64,000 nt of DNA from Acanthacorydalis orientalis (GCA_034766995.1 CM068314.1:32393208-32457207), one strand, 5' to 3'. Shown: positions 34,229 through 46,326, counted from the stretch's first letter. A program made the numbers and translations. The notes: a model not told the origin generated them from the letters alone.

Positions 34229-35866
34229 ATACAAAAAAATAGAAAATTACACATAAATTAGATAGAAGAAAACAATTCTTACATAAAAAGCAATGAACAT
34301 TACTAAAAATATTCAAATTATTAAATTTTTTTATTTAAAAAAATTAAAAATTAATTTTTTACCTATAAAAATTATATGTACATTTGTTTCATGTTATTTT
34401 TAATGATAATTATTCAGTTTTATCCGTCGTTAAATCTAGACATTAATGTATTAAATATAAATTATACATACATTACAAAAACATAAATAGATGTCATTGA
34501 CGCACTGAGTGCACGGTACAGAAATATAATTTTGGTCAAATTTAATCTACTTAACTCAAACAATTTAACGATGCAACTATTCAACAGCAAACCATAGACA
34601 GACGGTTGTTCTTATTAGATTATAAGGGGCAATTGCCATAATTCCAATACACATATGTGTTAATTGTTGCACGGACGACACGAAAAATATACGCCGTTTT
34701 GCTTTAACATGTTTAAACACTTTCTTAAAATGTGATGTTTAATTTCGGATTTTATCGAATATGAAACGCTATATGCTGTATGTTTAGTGTTAATTCGAAA
34801 AAAAAAATGTTATTATTCTGTAGAAGAAAATTATTATTATTCTGCATTCCTCCCTATAATTAAGAAAGTATTACGTTTACTTATAAGTACTTCTTCCTTA
34901 AAACTTAATAATTTGCTCTCCAAGTATTTGGTACGACATGTCTTAGAATTTTCAATATTATATTTATGGTATATTTTAAATCGTTGTAAAATCTTACTAA
35001 TAATTTTAATGTTGATGCAAAGATTTGTTCTATAGAAATTGATTTTCGCATTATTATATTTTTTCCCGACAAATTTGACAAAATACCAAAAAAGTACCAG
35101 TTATTCGTAAACCATTTTTAGAATTTTCTGGTATAACCTGTTAACTAATCACCTTTTCATTCTTTCGTGCTTAGTGAATTAAAAAGTTGATTCGCATAGA
35201 AGTAAAGCTCAACACTGTTTTGATTATAAATTTTAATTGAAATTTAAAAGAAAGATTACACTGCAATTTATTTCAATAAAAAGTAACAAAATACTACTAT
35301 AATACTTTCTAAAAGTAAGAATGTTAAAGCTTCACACATTAATAAAATTTTTATACATTATTCTATACATTTATTCTCACTCTGTCAATATTTCTCTAAC
35401 GTGTGATAATTTATCGCATTACATTAATGAGCAATCATATTTTCTATGAATCATATACGAATCGTAATTTTTACTGTGGTTTATTTCAATCGTATAGAAA
35501 GAATCATCAGTTTATGGCTAATAAATATCTCTGAACTAATTTGCATCATAGGTTAATAACGCTAACAACCTGCCTAATCCGTGGGATAACTTCAACATGT
35601 ACAGACTGGCAACGTTCTCCGTACCCAAACATAAAACATGCAATAAGTGGTAAGACTATGTCTTCCAAATACCATGATGTGTACCTTATAATAGTTTTAA
35701 GTGCACTACTGTACATTAATTCATTCTGTATCTCACTATAATTATATTAACTGATTTAATATTTTCCTGTAATTAATTCTTAGAATATAATTCTGGCACT
35801 GTGATTGAATTTTCTTTCACAAATGAGTTTTGCAATCCCCTTAAAAATCACAAAAAATTGTCAGAT

Positions 35867-35908
<42 letters not shown>

Positions 35909-36210
35909 TTTAATTATTACTTATGTACATATCAAAGAAAGGCGATACCATTTCTAAAAACACTAATTTTTAAAAAATCTGATCAGACACTAATTTTTCA
36001 TTTATCTACGAGTCCATGATTTAAAATAATATTTTAAAACATTATTACTTATAAAGAAATCTTTTCTCGAAATATGCATTTTTTATTCTAATATATAATA
36101 TTTTCACATCGAAAAAATCAATGAAAATACGGATTATGATAAAATATTGAAATATGTTTTAAGAATGAAAATACGTAAAAGGGGTTTCAATTAAATTAAT
36201 ATTTTTTACT

Positions 36211-36257
<47 letters not shown>

Positions 36258-36264
36258 TATGATT

Positions 36265-36308
<44 letters not shown>

Positions 36309-36519
36309 AAAAATATATTAATTTGATTTGAAAAAATCCAGAGTATTCGAACGATTATGAAATAAAAAAAAGTGAAAATTGAATTTTATATTATTGAATA
36401 ATTAGAATGTGAAAAAATTAAATATAAAATGATTCGAAACAATTGAATATTGATATAGACAGGTTGGTATTTTATTTTTGGTAAAAAAAAATATCGAAAT
36501 GTACAAACCCTGGATGTAA
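34195..36519. other. AT-rich spacer
   Basis: No gene is seen. (TA)n at 34195-34220, 35879-35904, 36216-36253 and 36269-36303. A slightly less AT-rich patch at 35540-35680 holds a 66-codon frame without recognisable content. Confidence 0.55.
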
Positions 36520-36690
36520 CATTTAAAAGTCATGCATTGGAACAAGCGGCAGTGCAACGACATACACGCCAAGCGAAGCGACCCGTTCGTGAAATGCCAA
36601 CTTTATATCTATTTCTTTATTAACCGCATTTCCATTACACATATATACACGTGATAGTTGCCTGCATGCCTGCTCTGCTCTGTATATTCA
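36520..36690. other. Short GC-normal island
   Basis: About 170 bp including the word GCCAAGCGAAGCGACC. No open frame or hairpin of note. Confidence 0.25.
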
Positions 36691-36880
36691 ACGAAAAAGT
36701 ACATCAATAATTAATGGATTTGTACTTATAATCTACGCTGTCGGATTCCGATATTTGATTGGGTTTCGTTTCAATTGATTCATATGGATACACGTTTGTA
36801 GTGAATAAAAATAGGTACTAATTTATAATACGTACAACATGAATAGGTCTGCAATTATCCTATTTTTCATAAAGTATTAT

Positions 36881-36934
<54 letters not shown>
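36881..36934. repeat. (CA)n-(TA)n compound microsatellite
   Basis: (AC)11 at 36881-36902 turning directly into (AT)16 to 36934. Confidence 0.97.
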
Positions 36935-36936
<2 letters not shown>

Positions 36937-37017
36937 CAGATATATTAATGAATATCGCATTCTAAATGCAATTTCTCATACTTACATTACATGGATGCAT
37001 AGCTAGATCTCGTATTT

Positions 37018-37043
37018 ACACACGAGAGTCATTTGATAGATTA
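37018..37043 (-). mobile_element. Outer tip of a split mariner B terminal repeat
   Basis: CACGAGAGTCATTTGATAG resembles the outer part of the family B terminus. The inner part and body resume at 37715 after the LINE fragment. GAGTC(A/G)TTT(G/T)ATA is present at both junctions (37026-37038 and 37715-37727, 11 of 13 positions equal), as expected for a target duplication. Confidence 0.5.
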
Positions 37044-37714
37044 GATTATGTTTAAGTGTGGAGGAAGCTATCTTGCCTTCCGGCACTTAGACTCGAGGTC
37101 CATTATGCCTTCCCTCGGCTCGATCAAAACTACTCGAAAAGTCTCGCTTCCTTCCAGAAGCTTATCAGCCTGTCCGAGTTTATAGACCCTAGTTCGGCCC
37201 CGATGAGGAAAAACTTCCCAAACCATCGTCACCTTAAATTGACCCATGCCGGACATTCCGCGAGGAATGGGGGTCTCGTTGGCCCCCACACCATCTACAC
37301 TTCCCATTTGTCCTTCGGCCTTGATATGTTCGTGGTAGCTTAGTCTCCCGTGTCCTGTGACAATTCGCACCAGAAACCGGAAGGAGGATCTACCACTTGT
37401 ATAGATTCTCTTGGTCCAGTCCTTATTTGGGGCCTGGCCTAAGAGTACCCTGGATTAGCAACAACCGTCAATCTTTAGCCACCATTCTGAGTGTTCTGAC
37501 TCGACCCACTCCCGAATGGCGCCCTTGACCCAGCATCTCGCTAGCCCGATGCTACGAAGGGCTCTGGCCCCTCCACTGCGGACCTGGCTCCTAATGAGGC
37601 CAGTCTGTCTGCTATTTCGTTCCCCCGTATGCCCGTATGATCCGGTATCCGCAGAAGGTGAACCTCGTTCTGGAAAGTCTGTCGAGAGCTATCTTACATT
37701 CCAAAACCAACCTT
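37044..37714 (-). mobile_element. 5'-truncated LINE with RNase H remnant
   Basis: GC-normal segment whose minus strand is the end of a non-LTR retrotransposon ORF2. The orientation puts the 3' end at the left, and the insertion lies inside a mariner B end. The direct repeats at its borders support target-primed insertion. No poly(A) is obvious at the 3' side. It lacks the endonuclease and reverse transcriptase regions, which is usual for 5'-truncated LINE copies. Confidence 0.75.
37080..37700 (-). pseudogene. LINE ORF2 C-terminus (RNase H plus zinc-ribbon-like tail)
   Basis: On the minus strand at 37598-37644 the reading LRIPDHTGIRGNEIADRLA gives the conserved RNase H end motif, with the catalytic-site His and Asp in place. 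Further on, in other frames, come VTGHGRLSYHEHIKAEGQMG and CRWCGANETP followed by a disrupted H...ECPAW. This is the cysteine/histidine tail that follows RNase H in I/R1/jockey-like insect LINEs. At least two frameshifts and a stop after FVASG make it a pseudogene. Exact clade not determinable here. Confidence 0.78.
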
Positions 37715-38190
37715 GAGTCGTTTTATAATTATTGTAAAAATGAAGTTAAACGTTTTTTTTTCTTAAAAAAAAAAACGATTTTATTTCTCAACGTAGTCTC
37801 CATTGAGGGCTATACACTTGGTCCAGCGAGTCTGCCAAATTCGCATTGACGGCGGCGGTGATATCCTCATTCGACGAAATATTCTTCCCACTGAGCCAAA
37901 TTTACAAGTTTGGAAAGACAAAAAAATCGTATGGGGCCAAGTCCGGAGAATAGGGTGAATGAGAAATCGATTCAAAGCATAATTCGTGCACTTTTACTAT
38001 CGCGGCGGTCGAATTGCGGGACGGCACGTTGTCCTGGTGAAACAGTACTTTTTTGTGCAACAATCTTGGCTGTATTTATTTCACCCCTTCTTTCAAACGG
38101 TCTAATAACGTTGCACAATAGGATTCTGTTATCGTTTTTTCCCTTCGTAAAGAAGTCGATCATGATGATTTTTTTGGAATCTCAAAAATA
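37715..38190 (-). mobile_element. Mariner family B, copy B4 (5' truncated, interrupted)
   Basis: 3' half of a family B element on the minus strand. Inner terminal repeat (GTCGTTTTATAATTATTG), then A/T-rich untranslated region, then the transposase end. The 5' part ends at about 38190 within the sequence upstream of the second aspartate, so the left half of the family B element is lost. A LINE piece separates the rest from its outer tip at 37018. Confidence 0.82.
37781..38163 (-). pseudogene. Mariner transposase C-terminal remnant (family B)
   Basis: Minus-strand fragments, in shifting frames, include MIDFFTKGK, a degenerate catalytic segment, and a clean C-terminus RWTKCIALNGDYVEK followed by a stop at 37781. 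The last matches the standard mariner end RW.KCI.L.GDYVEK. It lacks the first catalytic Asp and the N-terminal domain. Confidence 0.85.
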
Positions 38191-38704
38191 TACTTTACGA
38201 ATGCAATGTTCGATAACAATGATTGTAAGGTGAACTAGGGTTAATAACTTTTGATATCTTAGTTTATAAACTAACTAAACTGTATAAATAAGAATCTATT
38301 TTACAAGCTAGATCTGATCGAAATAAACAATGTTTTGATTTTAAACTGTATACATACCAGTAAATGAATTTATAATGAAAACCAGACTATACGGCCTTTA
38401 TTATAGATTTCTTTAATAATTTAGATATAAAATACGTTTCATTTATTTCATGTCTTGTGACACATATGTACACATAAATACATACAAAAATTATATATAT
38501 ATATATATATATAATTATTATACGACAAAATGTATAATAATTTGTTTAAATATTTGTTTATTTTTTAAAAAAAAGATGTAACATTTACATATAAATACAA
38601 ACACATATCTTCACAAATGTAATGTGAAGAATGTTTATTTATATCTAAGAATATACAATTTATTAATAATATTTTATATTTATACATATATCTGTATATG
38701 TAAA

Positions 38705-38706
<2 letters not shown>

Positions 38707-38760
<54 letters not shown>
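38707..38760. repeat. (TA)n microsatellite, 54 bp
   Basis: Perfect alternation. Confidence 0.97.
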
Positions 38761-38765
<5 letters not shown>

Positions 38766-39539
38766 ATCAAATATATTTTTTAACATTTCTGTCACAATCA
38801 AATAAATATCTTTGACACAAAACTACATGTCTCGAATCAATCCGTATAAAATCCGCAAATTATATATTTGATGACATATACATTTCATATTTCTTTCTGC
38901 AAGTCAGTGTCATTTAACATGTCTTAATAATTAACATCGATGTATAATAGATCCCATCCTTATTACAAAGAGAACGTTCGTCCATTAGATGATACACTTT
39001 GAAATATTCTTTTCGTACGTTTGAGTTCTATAAATATTGATCGAGATTGCAGTACTACACGTGATTTAATTATTTATAAACGAAACGGATGAACTTTTTT
39101 TGTAAAAAAAACGATAAGAAGAAGCACATAGACTTGTCATTAAAACGGAATAGAATCTACTGACACAGTAATTATACGTGGTAGGCAGATAAAAAGTAGT
39201 CTATTCAATTGATTAAAAAAAATTATTGAAACTTTATACGGAAATGTTGTGAATTAAACAGGACGTAATTACAATTTTATAAAAAAAAAATACATGATTG
39301 TTTGCTTTCTGTTCTCGGTGACTTGAAAGAGAACTTGGGATCGATTAAAAATTAATGTGTAATGCAACAGAATAATTTTTTTATGTAGTCATTTTGACCA
39401 TTTATGTTATGAAAGATTAAATAAATATTTTTAACAAAAGTTTAACGTAAATATTTGATTTTTCTATTAATTTACATTTTATAATTTTTAATGCATAAAT
39501 CAGTGTTCCTCAATGCAACCAAACGAATTATATCCTTAA

Positions 39540-39601
<62 letters not shown>

Positions 39602-39699
39602 AATTTTTAGATTAAATATATATTAACTGTACCTTACAGCTAAAAATACTATTAACTACATTAATACTATTAGTTACATATATATATATATATATATAT

Positions 39700-39757
39700 G
39701 ATATTCAACCTAGGCTACCACACCAAGGTATTAAAAAAATTGCAAAAATTTAAAAAA
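39700..39757. mobile_element. Half of a foldback element, copy E3
   Basis: GATATTCAACCTAGGCTACC followed by an A-rich arm matches the left arm of the elements at 1546 and 44407 (TTAGGCTTCCAC core with two changes, then ATTAAAAAAATTGCAAAAAT). The right arm is absent; a TC/TA microsatellite begins instead. Confidence 0.6.
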
Positions 39758-39782
39758 AAAATGTTATCTCTAAATTGAATTA

Positions 39783-39800
39783 CACTCTCTCTCTCCCTCC

Positions 39801-39832
<32 letters not shown>

Positions 39833-39857
39833 GTATGTATAGTTACTCTCTCGTAAT

Positions 39858-39933
<76 letters not shown>

Positions 39934-39936
39934 ATA
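39783..39936. repeat. Duplicated (TC)n-(TA)n compound tract
   Basis: Two successive blocks, each (TC)n followed by (TA)n followed by GTATAGTTA. The repeated order suggests a duplication of one compound unit followed by length change. Confidence 0.95.
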
Positions 39937-40090
39937 GTTATCTACAAATATTTTATACTTTGATCGGTTCTCTAGATACCTCTTATTCATACATTTATGA
40001 TGTATTTTCTGATAGTTTTATCTCTCTTAGACATTGATCTTTTGGTAAAATTTTTCTTCAATTTCTTGTATTAAAATTAATAATATTGTT

Positions 40091-40200
<110 letters not shown>

Positions 40201-40898
40201 TTATATGAAAATAAATATTTTATAGACTTAAATGTTTGCTAGAAATTAATATTTTATTATTTACAAAATATTAATATGTTTATGACACTGTATAAAATAC
40301 TTCTTTATTTTTTTTATAAGAAACTAGGTTATAAAATCAGAATCAGTAAATAAAGACTAATGAATGTTTAAAAAATGATTATCAAGAAATTCCGGTTCCA
40401 CTCCTGCTTAATATAAACAACATAACTGTGTATTATTGAATAATGTAAATGTGAATTAATAATGTATGATAAATATATTTATTGTGTCGATATTACTTAT
40501 TTCATTAAGAGGGAGTACAGGAATTGATCATGTTTCAAAAATATTCATCATATCCTCGTTTTGTAAGCGGTGAAAAGAAAATTTTTTTTTTTACTTGCGT
40601 AATATTATGTACAAATGTGTGCTGATATATTAATAAAAAAGTCAGTGAAAATATCAATACTCTGTACTTTATAAATATTGAAATTGCGTGAAATTAATAA
40701 TATAATATTTGTCGATCGTAAACAAGTAGTAAGAGACATTCAATTGGTGTTATTTATATTTTCAATTGATTGCATCAAACTTATTTTCAAATTGAAACTA
40801 TTTCAAATGAAAATTTATATGATCTCTTATTTTATATATTACACGTGCACCAACATATTTTCCAACATTTGCAATTATATAGATGAATATGTTAATGA

Positions 40899-40939
<41 letters not shown>

Positions 40940-41029
40940 TTTTAAATCAACTTAAAATGTTCTCTAGCGTAAAATGGTTGCAAGTTGATGATGTAAAACG
41001 TATAATTTTTATAAAACACGCGAGTTTAG

Positions 41030-41310
41030 TTTAACTACCGCCAGTGAACTAAGCATAGAAATTATTAACAAGCTCGGCCATGCATTTTTTATCAGACGAG
41101 GCGCGAAGATGTTAAATCCCTCTTGCGGCGGTTGTGCGCACCACGCGGTGACAGTCAACTCGGTTTCGCCACCGTCGTTGTTGTTGGACGCTCCCCGACA
41201 TCGCTAAACCACAACGACGCGATTTTTCCTTTTGGATATTCACTTATGCGACAATTCACATCTCGCAAACATAACCGTAAAAAGCATGTATTGGACCACG
41301 TCGATATTAT
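41030..41310. other. GC-normal island, unidentified
   Basis: CpG-rich island with a 75-codon frame (41123-41350, plus) that shows no domain. Promoter/first-exon or enhancer are possible; no decisive signal. Confidence 0.3.
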
Positions 41311-42167
41311 AAACAATAACATAATTACATATACTGGTATTTTATATTGATCTGAAAGAAAATCAGTTATTGTTGGATATTCGATTTATGAAGACATTGA
41401 TAATTTAATAATAAAATTAAGAAGATTTGAAATTATAAATCACGAATAATCCTGGTTTTCTTTCATATGTTGTCATTCATGTAAATGAATCACTTATTGA
41501 ATCACTCGCACATCTTTACATTCGCGGAAAGAATTATTATATACTAAAAAGTTCTAATTTTTTAAAAAAATGTAGCATACTTTTCATATAATAAATTACA
41601 GTTGTTAAAAGCTCCTTTATTATCATGAAAATCAAATGACCGTAAAGTGAATAATATATGAATTGAATAGGTATTTTTCCCAATAAAAGTAAAAGTATTA
41701 ATTTTTAATGCAAATAATTATCTAATGTCGACTATTTTTATATTATAATATTATCTTTTCAAGAAAATATCTATTTTCGAGAAAGTTTCAAATTTCAGTG
41801 GTTTTAATATCTCATTAGTATATTATTCATCATTAGTTACATTATTTTTAGATGAAAGATTAATTAAACCATTTAAAAAACAATTCTCAGAATTTAGTAA
41901 AAATATATTTTTTCTTTTTTCGTTTTTTCAAATGAAGATTACATTTTTAGTTTTCTTATTCTCACTGATTTGAAAATAAAGATTTTGTGCTGAATAAAGT
42001 CTTAGTTTCCAAAAATGTATAACATTAATTACATGTCATATAGAAATAGTAAACTTTTATTTTTTAATAATGTAATTGTTTAAACATAAAAATATAGTTT
42101 ATGTAATATTTCAATATTTGTATGAATTTTATAATTTAAATTAAATTTTACAAACAAATTTACTTGT

Positions 42168-42217
<50 letters not shown>

Positions 42218-42229
42218 TATACATATATA
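41311..42229. other. AT-rich spacer
   Basis: No gene is seen. Ends with a TA tract at 42171-42229 carrying ACA interruptions. Confidence 0.6.
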
Positions 42230-42601
42230 ATGACGTACGCCACTGGTATAGTTCATTTCATGTAACGGTGGTGAGCGCGTGACGTCAAGAGATTTGGTTG
42301 ATCAAGAGGACTATGTTTCTTACTTACCACAGCACTTTGGGACCCGCTTAAAAAGTTCACTTATTAGTAATTTCGCGTCTTAGTTAAGTTTTCTCATTAT
42401 TTTTACAAAAAAATGAGACAAAGACAGGTCTTCATATAAACACTACACTTTGTAATGTTCATACAACATAAAATGTAGAGTGAACTGTGCTCTTCTTCCC
42501 ACTTTTTGACTATGTATACAACACATACCGTTCTACGTTTCTTAAAGGTAATTACCATCTATGTTTATTTACAACCACGCCACTTGAGGACTGAATGACG
42601 T

Positions 42602-42603
<2 letters not shown>
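42230..42603. other. Island between two TA tracts, possible unknown repeat
   Basis: About 370 bp of less AT-rich sequence bounded sharply by (TA)n on both sides. TGACGTACGCCACT near the left end and ACGCCACTTGAGG near the right end share ACGCCACT in the same orientation; TGACGT also occurs near both ends. No inverted termini and no coding frame. It could be an unrecognised mobile element that inserted into a TA tract; this is inference. Confidence 0.25.
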
Positions 42604-42648
<45 letters not shown>

Positions 42649-42868
42649 CACATACACGCACATACATATGACATTTATCTATAAATTCAACTGTTTTTTC
42701 GTTATGTATTTCTTTAAATTTGTATTAAATCAGTTATAAAGTCTTAATAACAATAATACAATTATATAGTAAGTAATAGTATATTATACAATAGTATACA
42801 ATGCTTCCTTTCCAATTAAGATTTAAAAAAATTCATCTCACTAAAATATTAACATAATTATACATATA

Positions 42869-42914
<46 letters not shown>

Positions 42915-43088
42915 CATACAATCATTACCATAATCATAAGGCTTCTATGATAGAAACATATTGTAAGTTTATTTACATTTTATAATTAAGTTCTGTGTTT
43001 CACCATAGGTTATTTTAATTCTTTTGTCATTACCTTTACTAATATATTTTTTATAGATTCAGTATTAATATTTTTGTTGATTAAAAAA

Positions 43089-43128
<40 letters not shown>

Positions 43129-43360
43129 TCTGTGTGTGTAAATGTATGTATTAACACAATGGTTGAGTAAATAAATTACAAACACTTCAACAGTAATAAA
43201 ATATGTATCGTTATTATTAGACTTAATATAAAACGTTTATGAATAATATATACGTATTATAAACACACATCATTTATGAAATAAATATGTAAATAATAGA
43301 TAACAACAGAACCATGATAGAAAAATACACGATATATGCACGAGCAAATATTCAATGAAC
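42604..43360. other. AT-rich, microsatellite-dense spacer
   Basis: No gene is seen. (TA)n at 42604-42644, 42868-42906 and 43092-43125. Confidence 0.6.
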
Positions 43361-43450
43361 ACTGCAGATGGATTCAAAGAACAAGAATCAGTTTCTGTTT
43401 ATTTTTCTTGTCTGTGCGTCGTGAAGCTTGTCCGCTTGCAGCACTGCCCG

Positions 43451-43557
43451 TCATGTAGTTTTTCTAATGTAAAATCCCCGACAAAATAGTGCATCAGAAG
43501 CTTTACGTGCAGTTTGTAATGCCGCAGATTTAAGTCCAGTGGGACAATGTCTCTCCG
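43451..43557 (-). other. Possible terminal exon (uncertain)
   Basis: On the minus strand a splice-acceptor-like TTTTCTTTGATTTCAG precedes 43557. From there one frame runs 34 codons to a stop at 43451-43453, using A/T-ending codons almost throughout. It includes the string GLKSAALQTARKASDALF. An AATAAA signal follows at about 43399-43404. Against this, two other frames across the same stretch, including one on the plus strand, are also open, and I recognise no family. A candidate only. Confidence 0.2.
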
Positions 43558-43559
43558 CT

Positions 43560-43640
43560 GAAATCAAAGAAAATATTATACTTGAATCGTTCTGATTTCT
43601 GAACACATATTACTCTTTTTGAACATTTCTATTTATTTTA

Positions 43641-43700
<60 letters not shown>

Positions 43701-43765
43701 CGCTACTTGAGAAAATATTAATATTTATTTTACTATTCTATTCTTTACTTAATATATAAACATTA

Positions 43766-43797
<32 letters not shown>

Positions 43798-44193
43798 ACA
43801 TAAGTTTGAAGAAAAATGTTCAAAAATAAATAAAATCTATGTATTATATAAATACCGAAATTAATTATATACAACATATTTGAACGGATTATGATAAAAT
43901 ATTAACATAAATAGGTCAAAAACGGTTCTTTAAAAGAGAATAATTATTTTAAAAAGCAAATGTAAGAAATTATTGATACTTGGCAATATTAAATATTTTT
44001 TAATCACTATTCTAAAAGTAATAGTGAGATATATACTAAGAATTATTTCGCCGAAAAATCTTCAAAAATATTTCAAAAAATTTATATTTTCGAAAGAAAA
44101 GTAGAATATTATTTTCTTTTCAGTATCACTTTATCACTTCAAAATATGAAGTTCTCAATTTAATAAAAAAGGTAAAATAAGTTATTTTCTTAA

Positions 44194-44225
<32 letters not shown>

Positions 44226-44406
44226 TCTTTTATGTCTTTACACAAAAATAAATTGTTATAAAATATTCAAATGTATTTCATACTTTTGTCATTTTTCCTG
44301 TGTAGAATTTGTATTTGTTTATTAACTAAAATGGAATACAATAATGTATTACATCACTGATACACTTTTTTGACACTAAAATCTATATATAAGTCTAATA
44401 CATACT
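43560..44406. other. AT-rich spacer
   Basis: No gene is seen. (TA)n at 43644-43696, 43776-43797 and 44199-44222. Confidence 0.6.
43644..43696. repeat. (TA)n microsatellite, 53 bp
   Basis: Perfect alternation. Confidence 0.97.
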
Positions 44407-44587
44407 GATTTAATTTAGGCTTCCACATGAAAGTAATAAAAAAATCGCAAAAATTATAAAATATGTTATTATTTATTTGGTATTTTAGTTCAATTCAATA
44501 CTATAATACAAATGAAATAAAATCCTGAATAAAAATAACATTTTTTGCGATTTTTTAATACTTTCATGTGGAAGCCTAAATTAAATC
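44407..44587. mobile_element. Foldback/MITE-like element, copy E2
   Basis: The best copy of the family: 181 bp with nearly perfect 46 bp inverted arms. The left arm starts GATTTAATTTAGGCTTCCAC and the right arm ends GTGGAAGCCTAAATTAAATC. A spacer of about 90 bp separates them. Near-identical direct repeats of about 20 bp (CTATATAAGTCTAATA core) lie within 3 bp outside each arm. No coding capacity. A transcript would fold into a long hairpin. Superfamily unknown. Confidence 0.85.
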
Positions 44588-45558
44588 GCTCTATATAAGT
44601 CTAATATATTTAATTTTATTACACTGTATCTGTAAATCTCGTTTTATTTTCCATTTCCACTCTTTTTTTTGAAATATAGATGCTTAGATTTTTTATTTTC
44701 TTATTGACATCTGTACGTAATTTTTTTTATTTTATTCTAAATTCTAGTTTCTGATTTATTCCAGTTCCTTGGAAAATAGGAATATATGTTCGTCTTTGCT
44801 CTTCGCGATTCAGTATACACTATATGTGTTTTTCTCTTTTTACCCCACCATTTCAAAGTACCAACTCTGAAAAAGGATTTTGTTTTGTTTAGTTAGAAAA
44901 TGTACTCCGCTCTATTTTTATCTGATTTTAATATATTAAAGAAGGCTCAATTCATCTTTTTATTTGGTTCATTCATATGGCACTTTTCAAATGACTGTCT
45001 ATCTTTTTATAATTAATTTGATTATTTTATTTATTGCATTCGTAACGTTATTATTCCACAATTGCATTTTTTTCAGACATATTTAGTAGCCTTCTTTTTC
45101 GTTTATTGTACATATAATGAAATATTAGAAGAAAGTTTTTATTAAATATTTTTAGTATTTCTTAATTTTTATACAAAAATAAAAAAAATAATTAATATAT
45201 ATATATATATATATGTGTGTATGTGTAAGTAAAATATATACATAATACCACTTAATAACATAATTATCTATATAAATTATTATTCTCTTGCTTCGCATAC
45301 AGTGAAAAGTAATAATAATTCTTAAATGTATTAATGTGACAAATATTCTTGATATTAAACAATATAATCCGATTTTATTAACACGATACATTTTAATATA
45401 TTTAAAAACATTACGAGAGTATAAATGTTTATTTTCTTGAACAAAAAATATTTAATTTTATATATATATACAGCAATAAAAGTTTGTTTACGTTATAAAT
45501 ATATAGTCAAATCAAAACAATCACTTAACGAATCCATAATATATCTACCAATCCATGT

Positions 45559-45604
<46 letters not shown>

Positions 45605-45659
45605 TAGTTTTTCTTCGGTTGATTTACTACTCCGTCGTATAAATAAAAAAATCAATAAA
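44588..45659. other. AT-rich spacer
   Basis: No gene is seen. Short TA tract at 45196-45214 and (TA)n at 45562-45599. Confidence 0.6.
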
Positions 45660-46260
45660 TTGAATTGTTAAAAACAAACTGCTGATCTCCAATCAGACCA
45701 AAATCGCAATCATCGCTTCCGCAGTGTAGCAGTTGTTAGTTTCGAACAAATTAAATTGTTTTTCTGCGCAGGATACAATCGCCACCCACATTCTCTATAT
45801 ACGACAAGGAATCGAACCCTGAGCTACCTCCTTTATCTGTAACGAGCCATGGATGAACATACGACACGGCATCTATCGGCTCTGTTGTAGAGTTACGGAA
45901 TTGGTTTAGGTGTATCGAAAAGTGGAAAGGGTCGGGTGTTCGAATATCGGTGCGATAGCAACGGGATACTATCACTTCGCGAGGCCTGTTTGCGAACGAA
46001 TTCCATGTGAAACTTTTATCAGATCTCCTCATTACTGGTTTTTGGTCAGTGCAAGTTTCATGAAGTAAACGTCGCGGTCGAAGGCCGTTTGCGATGGCCA
46101 CTGTCCAACTCTAACCGTACCCACCACCACCGTCGAGAGACGGTGAGCGATTCAGAGTGCCGTTTTGAGCGAGCGAGTCGATTTTAGGTCCGGTAGCTAC
46201 TTACAAATAGACTTTCTTTCTAGTCGACCGCCTGAGATAAACAGTGTCGGAGGTACTTTT
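45660..46260. other. Large GC-normal island with tRNA-like boxes
   Basis: The largest island. On the minus strand TAGCTCAGGG (A-box consensus) is directly followed by GGTTCGATTCC (B-box consensus) at about 45809-45826, without the usual 30-60 bp between them. A 116-codon minus-strand frame (45751-46101) covers most of it but shows no domain. A perfect 7 bp stem with GAGA loop lies at 46128-46145, and GACG|GTGAGC within it resembles a splice donor. It may be a tRNA-derived repeat or a regulatory/untranslated exon. Confidence 0.3.
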
Positions 46261-46288
46261 TTTATTAACAAAATAATATATTTTGGTG

Positions 46289-46326
<38 letters not shown>

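Noticed and set aside
39715..39990. Minus-strand frame with long Arg-Glu and Tyr-Ile runs
   Set aside because: Product of (TC)n and (TA)n microsatellites, not a real acidic/basic repeat protein.
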